Below are positions 32,838 through 40,680 of a stretch of 64,000 bases of DNA, one piece after another. Under the pieces are notes generated by a model. It made no database searches. It saw only the letters and a program-made list of their open reading frames with translations, and had not been told where the DNA came from. The position numbers were made by a program, and so were the translations under genes. This DNA comes from Mycolicibacterium alvei (GTDB taxonomy: Bacteria; Actinomycetota; Actinomycetes; Mycobacteriales; Mycobacteriaceae): positions 62,001 through 126,000 of the forward strand of contig NZ_AP022566.1 in NCBI RefSeq assembly GCF_010727325.1, given 5' to 3'. Every line of letters starts with the position of its first letter. The stretch's first letter is position 1.

Positions 32838-33956
32838 ATGGCGTCCGCAGAGTTCGTCGAGCAGCCCCCGGCCGGTTTCAACTACACCTACTGGTTCACC
32901 TGCCCCGACTGTGCCGGCAGGATCAACACCACCACGCTGGAAGAGCCCGTGACATGCGCGTGCGGCGCCGAGAACGACACCGCTGACCTCAACCCAGTCC
33001 TGCGTGACCCGAATGATGTTGCTCTGCGCGATGATTTGGTGGCCAGCCTGATCTGGTATCACACCAGCCGCTATGAAAACTGGCCCGACCGCCAAGCCTA
33101 TGCGGCCGAAACAGCCGACATGGTCGCCGAGGGCTTCTCCTACCTCGACGAAGCAGCCCAACAGCAGATCATCGAGCAGCGCACATCATTCGCGCTGCAC
33201 CTCGGCACTTACGAAGCGGCAATCGAGAACATGCTGCGCCGCCTCAGCGACCAAGACCCCGTGGACCGATCCACCGTCCGCTATTGGCTACACCGCGTGC
33301 ACATCCACCTCGCACCAAACGACCTCCATCCACACGTCGGCGACGAAATCCCCAGTTACTTCGGCGAGGTCCCACTGTCCGAGCTCGACGAGCGCGGCGC
33401 CCGGGCGGTCCGCTACGTCAACATTCACGAGGCCCACGGATCTGTATCGCTCGCCATCCATCCCGACGTGATCGCTACCGTGGCCTCCATCGCACTCCCG
33501 CTCCAGTCCCTCGCCCCTGAAACACCCGCCGCGGCCGACGCGACCACCGCCGCGGCCGCGGCGCTCAGCGAGCTCGAACAGTCCCGGCCCGACACCACCG
33601 GAATCGATCGCATCTGTCTGCGTTTCCGGCCCATGCTCGACGCGAGATATCCCGACCCCCACGACCCAGAACGCCAGCGCATCGCAACGATCGCCGACCA
33701 GCTCGATGACTACGAGAACCGTCACTCAGCGATCTGGAGCAACCTGACTAACACCCTGGAAGCCGAATACCTGCCTCACATCAACGGGAATGTCCGCGAA
33801 CGCTTTCACCACGCCCTGAGGCATACCGACGACCCGGCCGAGTACCACCGAGACTTCCAGGCACTCGCCGCACTGCTTACCCGACCAACCGACGTCCTCG
33901 CCGAGCTCGACACCGCCCCAGTACGAACCCTCAGAACCACCGACCACAACCAGTAG
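32838..33956 (+). CDS. Zinc-ribbon hypothetical protein, 372 aa
   Basis: The ATG at 32838 starts a protein whose residues 20-45 contain FTCPDCAGRINTTTLEEP then TCACG, a four-Cys zinc ribbon. The rest is acidic and helical, rich in His and Asp, with FGEVPLSELDERGARAVRYV in the middle and HSAIWSNLTNTLEAEYLPHI near 310. No catalytic motif is apparent. The ribbon hints at nucleic-acid or protein binding. It ends convergently with the HTH gene at 33989. Confidence 0.65.
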   Translation: MASAEFVEQPPAGFNYTYWFTCPDCAGRINTTTLEEPVTCACGAENDTADLNPVLRDPNDVALRDDLVASLIWYHTSRYENWPDRQAYAAETADMVAEGFSYLDEAAQQQIIEQRTSFALHLGTYEAAIENMLRRLSDQDPVDRSTVRYWLHRVHIHLAPNDLHPHVGDEIPSYFGEVPLSELDERGARAVRYVNIHEAHGSVSLAIHPDVIATVASIALPLQSLAPETPAAADATTAAAAALSELEQSRPDTTGIDRICLRFRPMLDARYPDPHDPERQRIATIADQLDDYENRHSAIWSNLTNTLEAEYLPHINGNVRERFHHALRHTDDPAEYHRDFQALAALLTRPTDVLAELDTAPVRTLRTTDHNQ

Positions 33957-33988
33957 CGACAAGGGACGCCCGAGACCGTGTCACATGG

Positions 33989-34354
33989 TTATGCTTCGCG
34001 CCGCCGATACGGCGCGATCTGCTTGTTGGCCGCCTGCTGCGAAATCCCCAACGCCTCACCGACCTCGACATAGGTCGCGCCGGCATCGACCGCGGCCGCG
34101 CCGGCATCGACGTACTCAAACCCGGCCTGCCGCAGCAGAGCCGCGTGCAGCAGCTGAACATCCTTGGTCTCCGGAGCCCGGCCCCGCTGCACCGCCTTGA
34201 TCAACCGGGCCCGCTGCAGCGGTGTCACCTGGCGACCCGCAACCCGCTTCAACCAGACATCCACGGCAAGTCCCAGCGAGTGCTCGGCCATCCCCGCAGC
34301 GAACGACTCGGCATCACGGGCGCCCGCAGCCCGAATCGACGGCTCGTTGCTCAC
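33989..34354 (-). CDS. Helix-turn-helix protein, 121 aa
   Basis: The start is GTG 34354, 9 nt after the stop of the DUF6884 gene. The C-terminal 40 residues form an HTH: VDAGATYVEVGEALGISQQA then ANKQIAPYRRRE. The N-terminal part is helical. It is a candidate to bind the tandem palindromes at 35165-35204, located upstream of its own operon and of the divergent ASCH operon. Confidence 0.7.
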   Translation of the reverse strand: MSNEPSIRAAGARDAESFAAGMAEHSLGLAVDVWLKRVAGRQVTPLQRARLIKAVQRGRAPETKDVQLLHAALLRQAGFEYVDAGAAAVDAGATYVEVGEALGISQQAANKQIAPYRRREA

Positions 34355-34363
34355 GCAGCATGC

Positions 34364-35080
34364 CTACACCCCACGGACCATCCTCGACAACACCGCACGC
34401 TGATCCCCGATCCCACGCGCACCGGCGAACCGATCCACCAGCTCGACGTCACGACCCTCGGCGCCGAGCAGTTCCACGCCCTCACGCAGCACCGCCAGAT
34501 AGCGCTGCGGAACCACCGCCTCGATGCGCTCAGCACCCAGCATCTGCAGCTGCCCGGCCACCCACATGCCATCCACAGCGCCCGATTGGCCCATCGTGAC
34601 GTCGTACGGGTCGATGTAGTCGTCCAACGTCAACAACCCGTGCTTCGCAGACAGCAACAGCGCCTGTGCGCCCAGCTCGGCTGCCCGAACCTCCGCCGCG
34701 CGCACCGCCAACCGAAAATGATCACTGTCATACAGCTTGCGAACATGGTGAGCACGGTCCAACTTTCGCGCAGCACAGGGGATCACCACCAGCCGCCGGG
34801 CCCACCGCGGCTCAGTGGCCAGCCAGCCAAGCACATCATCGAGTCGCGATCGACCCCAGCCGCCAGCGCTGTGGGCCGGGGTCGGATCGTTGCCATAGCC
34901 AGTGCCGCAACCCTCCGGGAAGAACAACCCCACCTGCAGCGCGCGCCCCGTCGGGCTGTAGCCCAGGTGCATCCGAGACACACCCCGCGCCCACACGTTC
35001 TCCGAACGGTCGCTCGGGTACCGCCGCCAACCATGAGCCAGCGCCACCTGCTCAACGGTCTTATGTGCATGAATAGCCAT
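34364..35080 (-). CDS. DUF6884 domain protein
   Basis: This is 238 aa from ATG 35080, behind GGAGG. Residues 1-90 form a separate N-terminal piece (KTVEQVALAHGWRRYPSD). The C-terminal part has the DUF6884 features: LVVIPCAARKLDRA, KLYDSDHFRLAVRAAEV and LLLSAKHGLLTLDDYIDPYD. The CAARKL and SAKHGL motifs relate it to the YaaA/DUF6884 group, which are linked by context to modified bases and stress, without a settled reaction. It is in one operon with the HTH gene. Confidence 0.75.
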   Translation of the reverse strand: MAIHAHKTVEQVALAHGWRRYPSDRSENVWARGVSRMHLGYSPTGRALQVGLFFPEGCGTGYGNDPTPAHSAGGWGRSRLDDVLGWLATEPRWARRLVVIPCAARKLDRAHHVRKLYDSDHFRLAVRAAEVRAAELGAQALLLSAKHGLLTLDDYIDPYDVTMGQSGAVDGMWVAGQLQMLGAERIEAVVPQRYLAVLREGVELLGAEGRDVELVDRFAGARGIGDQRAVLSRMVRGV

Positions 35081-35104
35081 CGCGCTACCTCCACGGGTCG
35101 GATC

Positions 35105-35161
35105 GAAATAGTCAGCTGCACTGCGGCAGTCAACCCAGACGCTAACCAGACGCACCGACAC
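35105..35161 (-). promoter_or_regulatory. Promoters of the DUF6884 operon
   Basis: A sigma-70-like promoter has TTGACT (35133-35128), 17 bp and TATTTC (35110-35105). A copy of the shared element lies just upstream: GTGTCG (35161-35156), 11 nt and TAGCGT (35144-35139). The second touches the tandem palindromes. Confidence 0.55.
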
Positions 35162-35164
35162 GAG

Positions 35165-35204
35165 AACAACCAACGGTTGTTACCAGGAACAACCGTTGGT
35201 TGTT
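35165..35204. promoter_or_regulatory. Tandem palindromic operators between divergent operons
   Basis: Two 17-bp palindromes, AACAACCAACGGTTGTT (35165-35181) and AACAACCGTTGGTTGTT (35188-35204), are separated by ACCAGG. Each has 7-bp arms, AACAACC and GGTTGTT; together they also make a perfect 17-bp inverted repeat. This is a strong candidate binding site for two dimers or a tetramer. Confidence 0.75.
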
Positions 35205-35253
35205 GCACTATGCACGAAACGCAATGTCAGTACCCTGTCGTACAGTCCAAACC

Positions 35254-35805
35254 ATGAACCACACGCGGCGGGCATCGAGCAATGAAGAGTCACAAGCCGA
35301 CGCAACAGCGCTGCGCTGCATAACAATTCAGCAGCCCTGGGCATGGGCGATCTTCCACGGCAAAACCGTCGTGAATCGGACTCAGCAGTGGTCTTACCGA
35401 GGACCAATCGGAATCCATGCCGGCAACCGCTGGTCCGACCGCGGCGGAGCCTGCGAACTCGTCGACCAAGCATGGAACGACGCCACCACCGGATGCACCA
35501 CCGCCGAATACAGCCACACCTCACGCATCTGGACCGCACGCGGCGAAATCATCGGCGTCGCCGACCTCGTCGACGTGCACCCCGAAATCGGAAACTGCTG
35601 CCAACCTTGGGGCGAATCCGCCCAAGTCGCGCACGGCGGCCGCCGCCGCCGGCGGATCACCCACCTCGTCCTGGAAAACGCGCGCTCACTGCCCGAACCA
35701 ATCCCATGCCGAGGCGCACTAGGCCTGTGGATCCCACCGGCCGACATCATCGAACGCCTCCGAGTCGCCACGACGACAAACCAGCCAGCAGTCAATCACC
35801 AGTAG
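35254..35805 (+). CDS. ASCH-domain protein
   Basis: The ATG at 35254 is 7 nt after TACAGT, fitting a leaderless mRNA. After a polar 20-residue lead, the 183-aa protein has the ASCH pattern: ITIQQPWAWAIFHGKTVVNR then WSYRGPIGIHAG near 40-55, GEIIGVADLVDVH near 115 and ALGLWIPP near the end. ASCH proteins bind RNA or modified bases. A close relative is encoded at 55476-55907 (for example QQPWAWAI, NRTQ-WSYRG and the ending GALGLW-PP are shared), so the element carries two copies. Confidence 0.8.
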   Translation: MNHTRRASSNEESQADATALRCITIQQPWAWAIFHGKTVVNRTQQWSYRGPIGIHAGNRWSDRGGACELVDQAWNDATTGCTTAEYSHTSRIWTARGEIIGVADLVDVHPEIGNCCQPWGESAQVAHGGRRRRRITHLVLENARSLPEPIPCRGALGLWIPPADIIERLRVATTTNQPAVNHQ

Positions 35806-35817
35806 GGAATTCACACC

Positions 35818-36330
35818 GTGACACCGCCACCGACGACGGCAGGCGAACAGCTGACCATCGACTTTGATCCCGCCACCACACGCGTCCAGGCCGCCGCACG
35901 ATCGGCACGCGATGCGGCCTTCGCCGAGCTCGTCACCACACAGACAGTGACAGTCGCGGACGCCCGGGCCCACGACCTCTACTACCAGCTCGATGACGAC
36001 GACACCATCACCGTGTGGATCTGCCCCGCCTGCGGAACCTGGGAAGCCAACGAAATGCTGCTGGCGAACAATCACGGCATCGACCGTCACTACCTCGTTC
36101 AGTGGCCCAACAGTGAGTGGGCCAACGATGGCGCCTACTACGGCCGCCGCTGGTGCGTAGCACTCGATCTGACCGCCAACCATGCCACCTACGCCGACGG
36201 CCACCTACACAGCCGACAACTGGCCATGCTCGCCCAACTACGCCCCGACGTCCGGGAACGGTATGAACACGAGGTCAGGAATCGACCACACCGCCGCCCG
36301 GTCGGGCGCTCCGCTCGGCCCGCCACATGA
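35818..36330 (+). CDS. Hypothetical protein with zinc knuckle, 170 aa
   Basis: The start is GTG 35818, with AGGGAA upstream, 12 nt after the ASCH stop, so the genes form one operon. Near residue 65 lies VWICPACGTWEANEML, a CxxC pair; further ligands may come from HGIDRH. The Trp/Tyr-rich middle (QWPNSEWANDGAYYGRRW) is unusual. The tail is basic (RPHRRPVGRSARP). Function not recognised. Confidence 0.6.
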   Translation: MTPPPTTAGEQLTIDFDPATTRVQAAARSARDAAFAELVTTQTVTVADARAHDLYYQLDDDDTITVWICPACGTWEANEMLLANNHGIDRHYLVQWPNSEWANDGAYYGRRWCVALDLTANHATYADGHLHSRQLAMLAQLRPDVRERYEHEVRNRPHRRPVGRSARPAT

Positions 36331-36387
36331 CACGCTGCCCCGTCGTCAAGGCCCCCGCGTGGCTCTTGATCACGGCTCATCCCTGCC

Positions 36388-36609
36388 TCACTGGACTTCT
36401 GCATGAGTAGCGCCATTCGCATAGCGATCTGCCCTAGCTCGACCGGCGGCGACAATTCGAGTCTGCGCAACGCCCTCCCAATGGCCACCAGTCGGCTCGA
36501 TAGACGCCACTTCAAACGGCCCACCGCGAATCGCGCGCCGGCAACCATCCGGCCAAACAAGCGAGACGACGACGTCGCCCGCCTCAAGGTCGGCGATCGG
36601 CTTATCCAT
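36388..36609 (-). CDS. Small hypothetical protein, 73 aa
   Basis: The ATG at 36609 follows GGTGAGG. The protein is beta-rich (LEAGDVVVSLVWPDG then IRGGPFEVASIEPTG), suggesting an SH3-like or small barrel fold. It lies immediately after the XRE regulator gene on the same strand. Function unknown. Confidence 0.5.
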   Translation of the reverse strand: MDKPIADLEAGDVVVSLVWPDGCRRAIRGGPFEVASIEPTGGHWEGVAQTRIVAAGRARADRYANGATHAEVQ

Positions 36610-36638
36610 CCTCACCACCCCTGCCCTCCCGACGGAGT

Positions 36639-37073
36639 TCATTCGGCGACAGCCGGCCTGTCGGTCGAACCTGCAGCGATCCGCGCACCGAGATTCCGCA
36701 ACTCTGACACCTTTTCGAGGACCGCGTTCACGTCGCGCTGGTCCATCTGCAGCAGACGAAGCCTCAAGGTGATCTCAATCGTCCCCGCGTCACCGAGGTC
36801 GATGACGTCGCAATCGTCGTCACCAGCTACAGCAGAATGAGCCGCGGCAACGGGATCTGACACCGCCGGAGAGACGATGGCGGCCAGGGGAACGTTCAGA
36901 ATCTCTGCGGCGCGCAAGGCTTTGTCTGGTGTGAGACGTTTGCGGCCACCTTCGATGTTGGCCAAGGTTGGCCGGGCGATACCCAAAGCCTCACTGAACT
37001 TTTCGGTTGTCCAGCCCTGCGCCGCGCGCAGCGCCTTGAGGGTGGCCCCGACACGAACTCGATCATCACTCAC
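36639..37073 (-). CDS. XRE-family transcription regulator
   Basis: The start is placed at GTG 37073, 7 nt after TAGTAT, as a leaderless start; ATG 37082 is 9 nt earlier in the same frame, but lies inside the -10 region. Residues 10-60 form an XRE domain (LKALRAAQGWTTEKFSEALG then IARPTLANIEGGRKRL). The C-terminal 80 residues are acidic, with IEITLRLRLLQMDQRDVNAV. GTTCC and GGGAAC sequences flank the promoter as possible operator halves. Confidence 0.75.
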   Translation of the reverse strand: MSDDRVRVGATLKALRAAQGWTTEKFSEALGIARPTLANIEGGRKRLTPDKALRAAEILNVPLAAIVSPAVSDPVAAAHSAVAGDDDCDVIDLGDAGTIEITLRLRLLQMDQRDVNAVLEKVSELRNLGARIAAGSTDRPAVAE

Positions 37074-37223
37074 AGTTCCCATACTATCCCAGGGCGGGAA
37101 CGAATAGGAACATTTCGAGGCGTGTGCTGGGTATGTCCCTCCAGTCGGCGTGATACGTGCTGATATCGCCCTTTGCCATCGTCGTCGCCCCCCAAAGACA
37201 GATCCCAGTGGTGAAGATCAGAT

Positions 37224-37239
37224 ACCCCGCCGACGGGGT
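37224..37239 (-). terminator. Small hairpin after the ligase gene
   Basis: ACCCCG and CGGGGT form a 6-bp stem with a CCGA loop, about 80 nt beyond the ligase stop codon. The rest of the 37074-37318 gap shows no gene. Confidence 0.4.
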
Positions 37240-37318
37240 TTACATTCGCCGGGCCGCTGCACCACGCGAAAAGCGACGTCCCGGGCGCAGCAAAGCGCGC
37301 GCCGGGCAGCTACGCCGA

Positions 37319-38308
37319 CTAGGCAGGTAATTGCACGTCGCTGAGCGAGACGGCGGCGCGCAGGCCCTTCCATGAAGCGTGGCGAAGCCCACCGCCCGGC
37401 GTGTATTCGCGATACGCGACCTCGCCGACATAGAGAGGCTCCACCCAACGGAGACCGGACGCTTCGTAGAAGCCGCGATCGACGGCAGGATCCGGGCGCT
37501 CAATCGTGTGCAGCAGCTCATAGAGGTGTCGCCTGGCCGACGAGCTGAACCCGGTTCCCACTTTCCCTACGACCACCAATTCGCCGGCCTCATCGCGACC
37601 TCCAAGCAATAGGGCACCAATGCTTGGCGAGGCCACCGGAGCCGAAGCCGGCCAGTATCCGACTATCGCGACCTCGGCTGTGGAACGAACCGGGCACTTC
37701 ACCCACAACGGTGACCTGCCAGACCGGTACGGCGAGTCCAGGCGCTTGGCGACAATCCCCTCCATCCGATGGGAAGCGGCGATCTCGAGCATGTCGGCAG
37801 GTGAGATCCCGGTCCATGACTTGGGCACCGCCAGGACAGCTCTGTGCCCATCGGCTGGCGCCAACGTGTCGAGCACGGCGCGGCGCTCCACGTAGAGGGC
37901 CGCTCTCATATCGAGACCATCCAGAGCGAGCACATCGAAAGCCACCAGCTGCACCGGCACCTCCCGCAGCAACTCGGGTGTCGGCCGACGGTTCTGAGGC
38001 CATCGCTGCTGCAGCCGCGAGAACGAGGGCAGACCGTCACGAGCAGGCGCGATGATCTCACCGTCGAGAACCACACGGCGGTGGTCCACCGCGGTCGCCA
38101 CCCTTGAAAGCTCAGGGAACGCGCGAGTCACATCTGCGCCAGATCGGGAGAAGACCGCGACATCGGAGCCGTCGACAACGACAGTCGCGCGCTGGCCGTC
38201 GAACTTCCACTCGACCGCCCAACCAGTGTCGTCGTGAGGCGGCGAACCGAGGACAGCCAGCATCGGCGCAGGAGCCCGGCGCTGGCTGCGGTTGACGGTT
38301 CTGGCCAC
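37319..38308 (-). CDS. ATP-dependent DNA ligase
   Basis: This encodes 329 aa from GTG 38308. All nucleotidyltransferase motifs are visible: EWKFDGQRA (motif I, adenylated Lys, about 34), FSRSGAD (Ia), VVLDGEIIA (motif III, about 80), EGIVAKRL (motif IV, about 182) and LWVKCP (motif V, about 200). The C-terminal OB domain follows. The length matches stand-alone LigC or the ligase domain of LigD, used in end joining and repair. No Ku or polymerase gene is nearby, so it may act with host factors. The start lies just upstream of, and divergent from, the broken kinase gene. Confidence 0.85.
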   Translation of the reverse strand: MARTVNRSQRRAPAPMLAVLGSPPHDDTGWAVEWKFDGQRATVVVDGSDVAVFSRSGADVTRAFPELSRVATAVDHRRVVLDGEIIAPARDGLPSFSRLQQRWPQNRRPTPELLREVPVQLVAFDVLALDGLDMRAALYVERRAVLDTLAPADGHRAVLAVPKSWTGISPADMLEIAASHRMEGIVAKRLDSPYRSGRSPLWVKCPVRSTAEVAIVGYWPASAPVASPSIGALLLGGRDEAGELVVVGKVGTGFSSSARRHLYELLHTIERPDPAVDRGFYEASGLRWVEPLYVGEVAYREYTPGGGLRHASWKGLRAAVSLSDVQLPA

Positions 38309-38457
38309 TCATCGACGGTACGCGCACCGAATACATGCGCCGCGGCTGCTGCTGGCGGAAACTGCAGAGCAAGCAGCGAGAGCCGGGCGGTTAATCCGGA
38401 CGGCCACGTCTGTGGCAAACCGCATCAGGGAATCGGGGGCCCGATTAGCATTCGGGC

Positions 38458-38801
38458 ATGTCGCTCGCCCCAGGTGATACGTTCGCCGGCTACACAGTGG
38501 TGCAGCTGCTCGGCACCGCCGGCATGGGCGCGCGGTGTACCTGGTCGACCACCCACGGCTGCCCCGCAAAGACGCGATCAAAGTACTTCTGGCGAGCACC
38601 GCCGAAGACCCCAGCTTCCGAGAGCGCTTCAACCTCGAAGCCGACCGGGCCGCCGCGCTGTGGCACCCGCACATCGTCGGTGTCCGCGACCGCGGCGAAC
38701 ACACCGGCCACCTCTGGATCGCCATGGAGTACGTCGACGGCCGACAGAAATACGCCGACGCCATCGTCCAAGGCCTCACTGCAGCCCTGGCCGCCCAGTA
38801 A
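38458..38801 (+). pseudogene. Ser/Thr protein kinase remnant, frameshifted and truncated
   Basis: From ATG 38458 the sequence [20 protein letters not shown] then AGMGA is the start of a mycobacterial STPK (glycine loop GTAGMG). At about 38530 the frame breaks: a 2-nt excess (GCGCGCGG) shifts into the frame with [20 protein letters not shown], including the ATP-binding Lys, then [20 protein letters not shown] and IAMEYVDG. After that the catalytic loop and everything downstream are missing; a short tail ends at 38801. TAGCAT 6 nt before the ATG shows an intact leaderless promoter. Inactive as a kinase. Confidence 0.8.
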
Positions 38802-38943
38802 GTCCCAGCCGCCAAGGGAAACGTGTCGCCATGGCGCCGCGAGATTCGAAAACAGGCTGAGACCTGGACAACCGTCGCCGTACCGGAGTCGATACACGCG
38901 ATAGGCTTCACCGCGAAAATCAACATGACCTGGAGGACGCTGC

Positions 38944-39393
38944 GTGGGAAAGATAGTCACCATCGAATACGTCGACGATCTCGACGAGGTATCCATTGAT
39001 GCCGAAGCCGTTGACACAGTTGACTTCTCGTTCCGCGGCCAAGACTACACACTCGTCCTCACGAAAAAGAACGGCGCCCAGTTCAACAAGGACATGGCCC
39101 GATACATCGCCGCCGCCAAGAACGCCCAAGCACGCGACGCCAAAGCCGCACGGAAAACAGCTCGCCCCGGGCCCCGAAAGTCGACCAAGAAAGAACTGTC
39201 GGCCAAGAAACAACTTGAGCCTCTCAAAGCCTCCTCACGCAAAACCGCCACCCGCAAAACCGCCACCGCGAAGGCAACGGGCCCCGAACGCGCCCGCGCG
39301 ATCCGCGAATGGGCAACCGCCAACGGCCATACTGTCTCCCGGCGCGGCCGGATGCCCGCTGCAGTCATAGACGCCTACGATGCAGCACACTGA
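38944..39393 (+). CDS. lsr2: Lsr2-family nucleoid protein
   Basis: This is 149 aa from GTG 38944, with GGAGG 7 nt upstream. The N-terminal dimerisation domain reads KIVTIEYVDDLDEVSIDAEA then VDFSFRGQDYTLVLT. The C-terminal DNA-binding domain ends with IREWATANGHTVSRRGRMPA, including the RGR minor-groove hook. Chromosomal Lsr2 is about 112 aa; here a linker of about 35 extra residues, rich in Lys/Thr/Ala with KTAT repeats, joins the two domains. Lsr2 silences AT-rich foreign DNA; a plasmid-borne copy may hide the element or tune it. Confidence 0.9.
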   Translation: MGKIVTIEYVDDLDEVSIDAEAVDTVDFSFRGQDYTLVLTKKNGAQFNKDMARYIAAAKNAQARDAKAARKTARPGPRKSTKKELSAKKQLEPLKASSRKTATRKTATAKATGPERARAIREWATANGHTVSRRGRMPAAVIDAYDAAH

Positions 39394-39530
39394 CCAGTAG
39401 CGGCGAATCAGCCCGCACTCATCAACGCCTGGCGGCGCTCGTCATCAGGCAACGTCGGCACATCAGCAGTAGCTCAACGGAGAATCCGGTGGCGGATCAG
39501 GCGGACCGCTCGTCCTGGTTCCCTGGTGCC

Positions 39531-39595
39531 GGCAGCCTGCGTGAGGGCCAGCCCCGGCAGGGCGGCAGGAACGCGGATTAAGCCAGGCACCAGGG
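39531..39595. other. Structured intergenic region
   Basis: CCCTGGTGCC (39531-39540) and GGCACCAGGG (39586-39595) are perfect 10-bp arms around 45 nt that also look able to fold. The gap 39394-39680 has no convincing gene. A noncoding RNA or a processing structure is possible; a terminator for lsr2 is the plain alternative. Confidence 0.35.
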
Positions 39596-39680
39596 GTGGC
39601 AACCCACTCCGCTGCACGATCTCCAGCGGCCAGGATCCCGGACCGGAGAACCCCGTCGCGGCGAATGGGCTTCTCCCCCA

Positions 39681-39851
39681 CTACATCCCAGCACGGGCAC
39701 CTAATGTAAGAGCCAACTTATTTGCAGTGGCAAGAATCATAGCGAGCCATACCAGCTGGGCGTCCGGGACGGCCTCATCGTAGCTCGCAGCGGCCCCCAG
39801 CGCGAGCAGGTGACGACTCCGCAGCCTCGCGGCAACCGCGCTGACTGACAC
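39681..39851 (-). CDS. Possible small protein, 56 aa
   Basis: From GTG 39851 the frame reads SVSAVAARLRSRHLLALGAA then SYDEAVPDAQLVWLAMILAT and ends at TAG 39681. The pattern of charged and hydrophobic residues looks coding and alpha-helical. It may be a real small gene or the C-terminal fragment of a lost one. No strong ribosome site is visible. Confidence 0.4.
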   Translation of the reverse strand: MSVSAVAARLRSRHLLALGAAASYDEAVPDAQLVWLAMILATANKLALTLGARAGM

Positions 39852-39939
39852 CCGCTCGCCGCGCCCCCGACCGCATTATGCGCCGCCGATCTTTCGAAGG
39901 CCCTGTGGATATCCGAGCGCGGGAGGGGCGGTCCTGAAC

Positions 39940-40329
39940 CTAGCCGGCAGCGTGGGCGACGATGTCGTCGAAGATCAGCTCGAACGGGTCGACTTCGGCC
40001 ATCGCGCGTTCACTGCGCCTCTCGGCCAGTTCGTCTGGGCACGGCGAGAGGGCACCGCAGTCGAAGCACACGCCGTAGTGGCGCGGCAGGACGCACACCC
40101 TGATGTGGCCGTCGATACGGACATACGATTCGTGTTCGTACTCGATCCCGGGAGTGTGCAGGACCCGGCCCCACACGAACACACTGCCGTTGCGAATCGT
40201 TCGTACGCGGCTGACTGAGAAGGCGCGCATCGCTCCGTTGGGGCAGCGCACCGCGACGCTGACACCGGGCTCTAGGTCAACGGCCATCACCCGCCGCATC
40301 GATCGGCGGGTTGCACTGCGGTTAGCCAT
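39940..40329 (-). CDS. Hypothetical protein, 129 aa
   Basis: The ATG at 40329 overlaps the stop of the upstream gene by 8 nt. The protein begins basic (MANRSATRRSMRR) and has a beta-rich core (PGVSVAVRCPNGAMRAFSVS; GSVFVWGRVLHTPG; SYVRIDGHIRVCVLPRHYG) with CFDCG as a metal-binding pair. It ends in acidic EVDPFELIFDDIV. No family recognised. Confidence 0.6.
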   Translation of the reverse strand: MANRSATRRSMRRVMAVDLEPGVSVAVRCPNGAMRAFSVSRVRTIRNGSVFVWGRVLHTPGIEYEHESYVRIDGHIRVCVLPRHYGVCFDCGALSPCPDELAERRSERAMAEVDPFELIFDDIVAHAAG

Positions 40330-40618
40330 TGCTCAGGCTCGCGTGGCCGGCCAACAGGTACAGCGCGTCGGGACGGCAGGGCCATTTGTCCCCAGCGATG
40401 TCAACGACGAAGTCGAACGGGGAGATAGTGAGTTGCCCTGCGAACGTCTCGCAGATCAGCTCTCCCCACTGCTCACCGTCGGGGCCGGCCGCACCCTCGC
40501 CTCGTCGGTCGTAGAACCCGCCGCACCACCGTGCGATCTGATCGCCCTGCTCGGGGCTGGTCCACTGGACGGCCTCGACGATGCATGGCTCGATTTGGAA
40601 CTGCTGAACATCGGGCAC
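40322..40618 (-). CDS. Phage-like hypothetical protein, 98 aa
   Basis: The start is GTG 40618 behind GGAAGGAAA. The product has VEAVQWTSPEQGDQIARWCG then LICETFAGQLTISPFDFVVD, a pattern I associate with small phage and plasmid proteins that share VQWT and IARW motifs. No activity is known. It is coupled to the downstream gene. Confidence 0.6.
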   Translation of the reverse strand: MPDVQQFQIEPCIVEAVQWTSPEQGDQIARWCGGFYDRRGEGAAGPDGEQWGELICETFAGQLTISPFDFVVDIAGDKWPCRPDALYLLAGHASLSNG

Positions 40619-40680
40619 CCTGTGGTTTCCTTCCGGTGGTGTCAGGTGTGGGACCAGGCGTGGGCGCCCGGTACTGGTAG

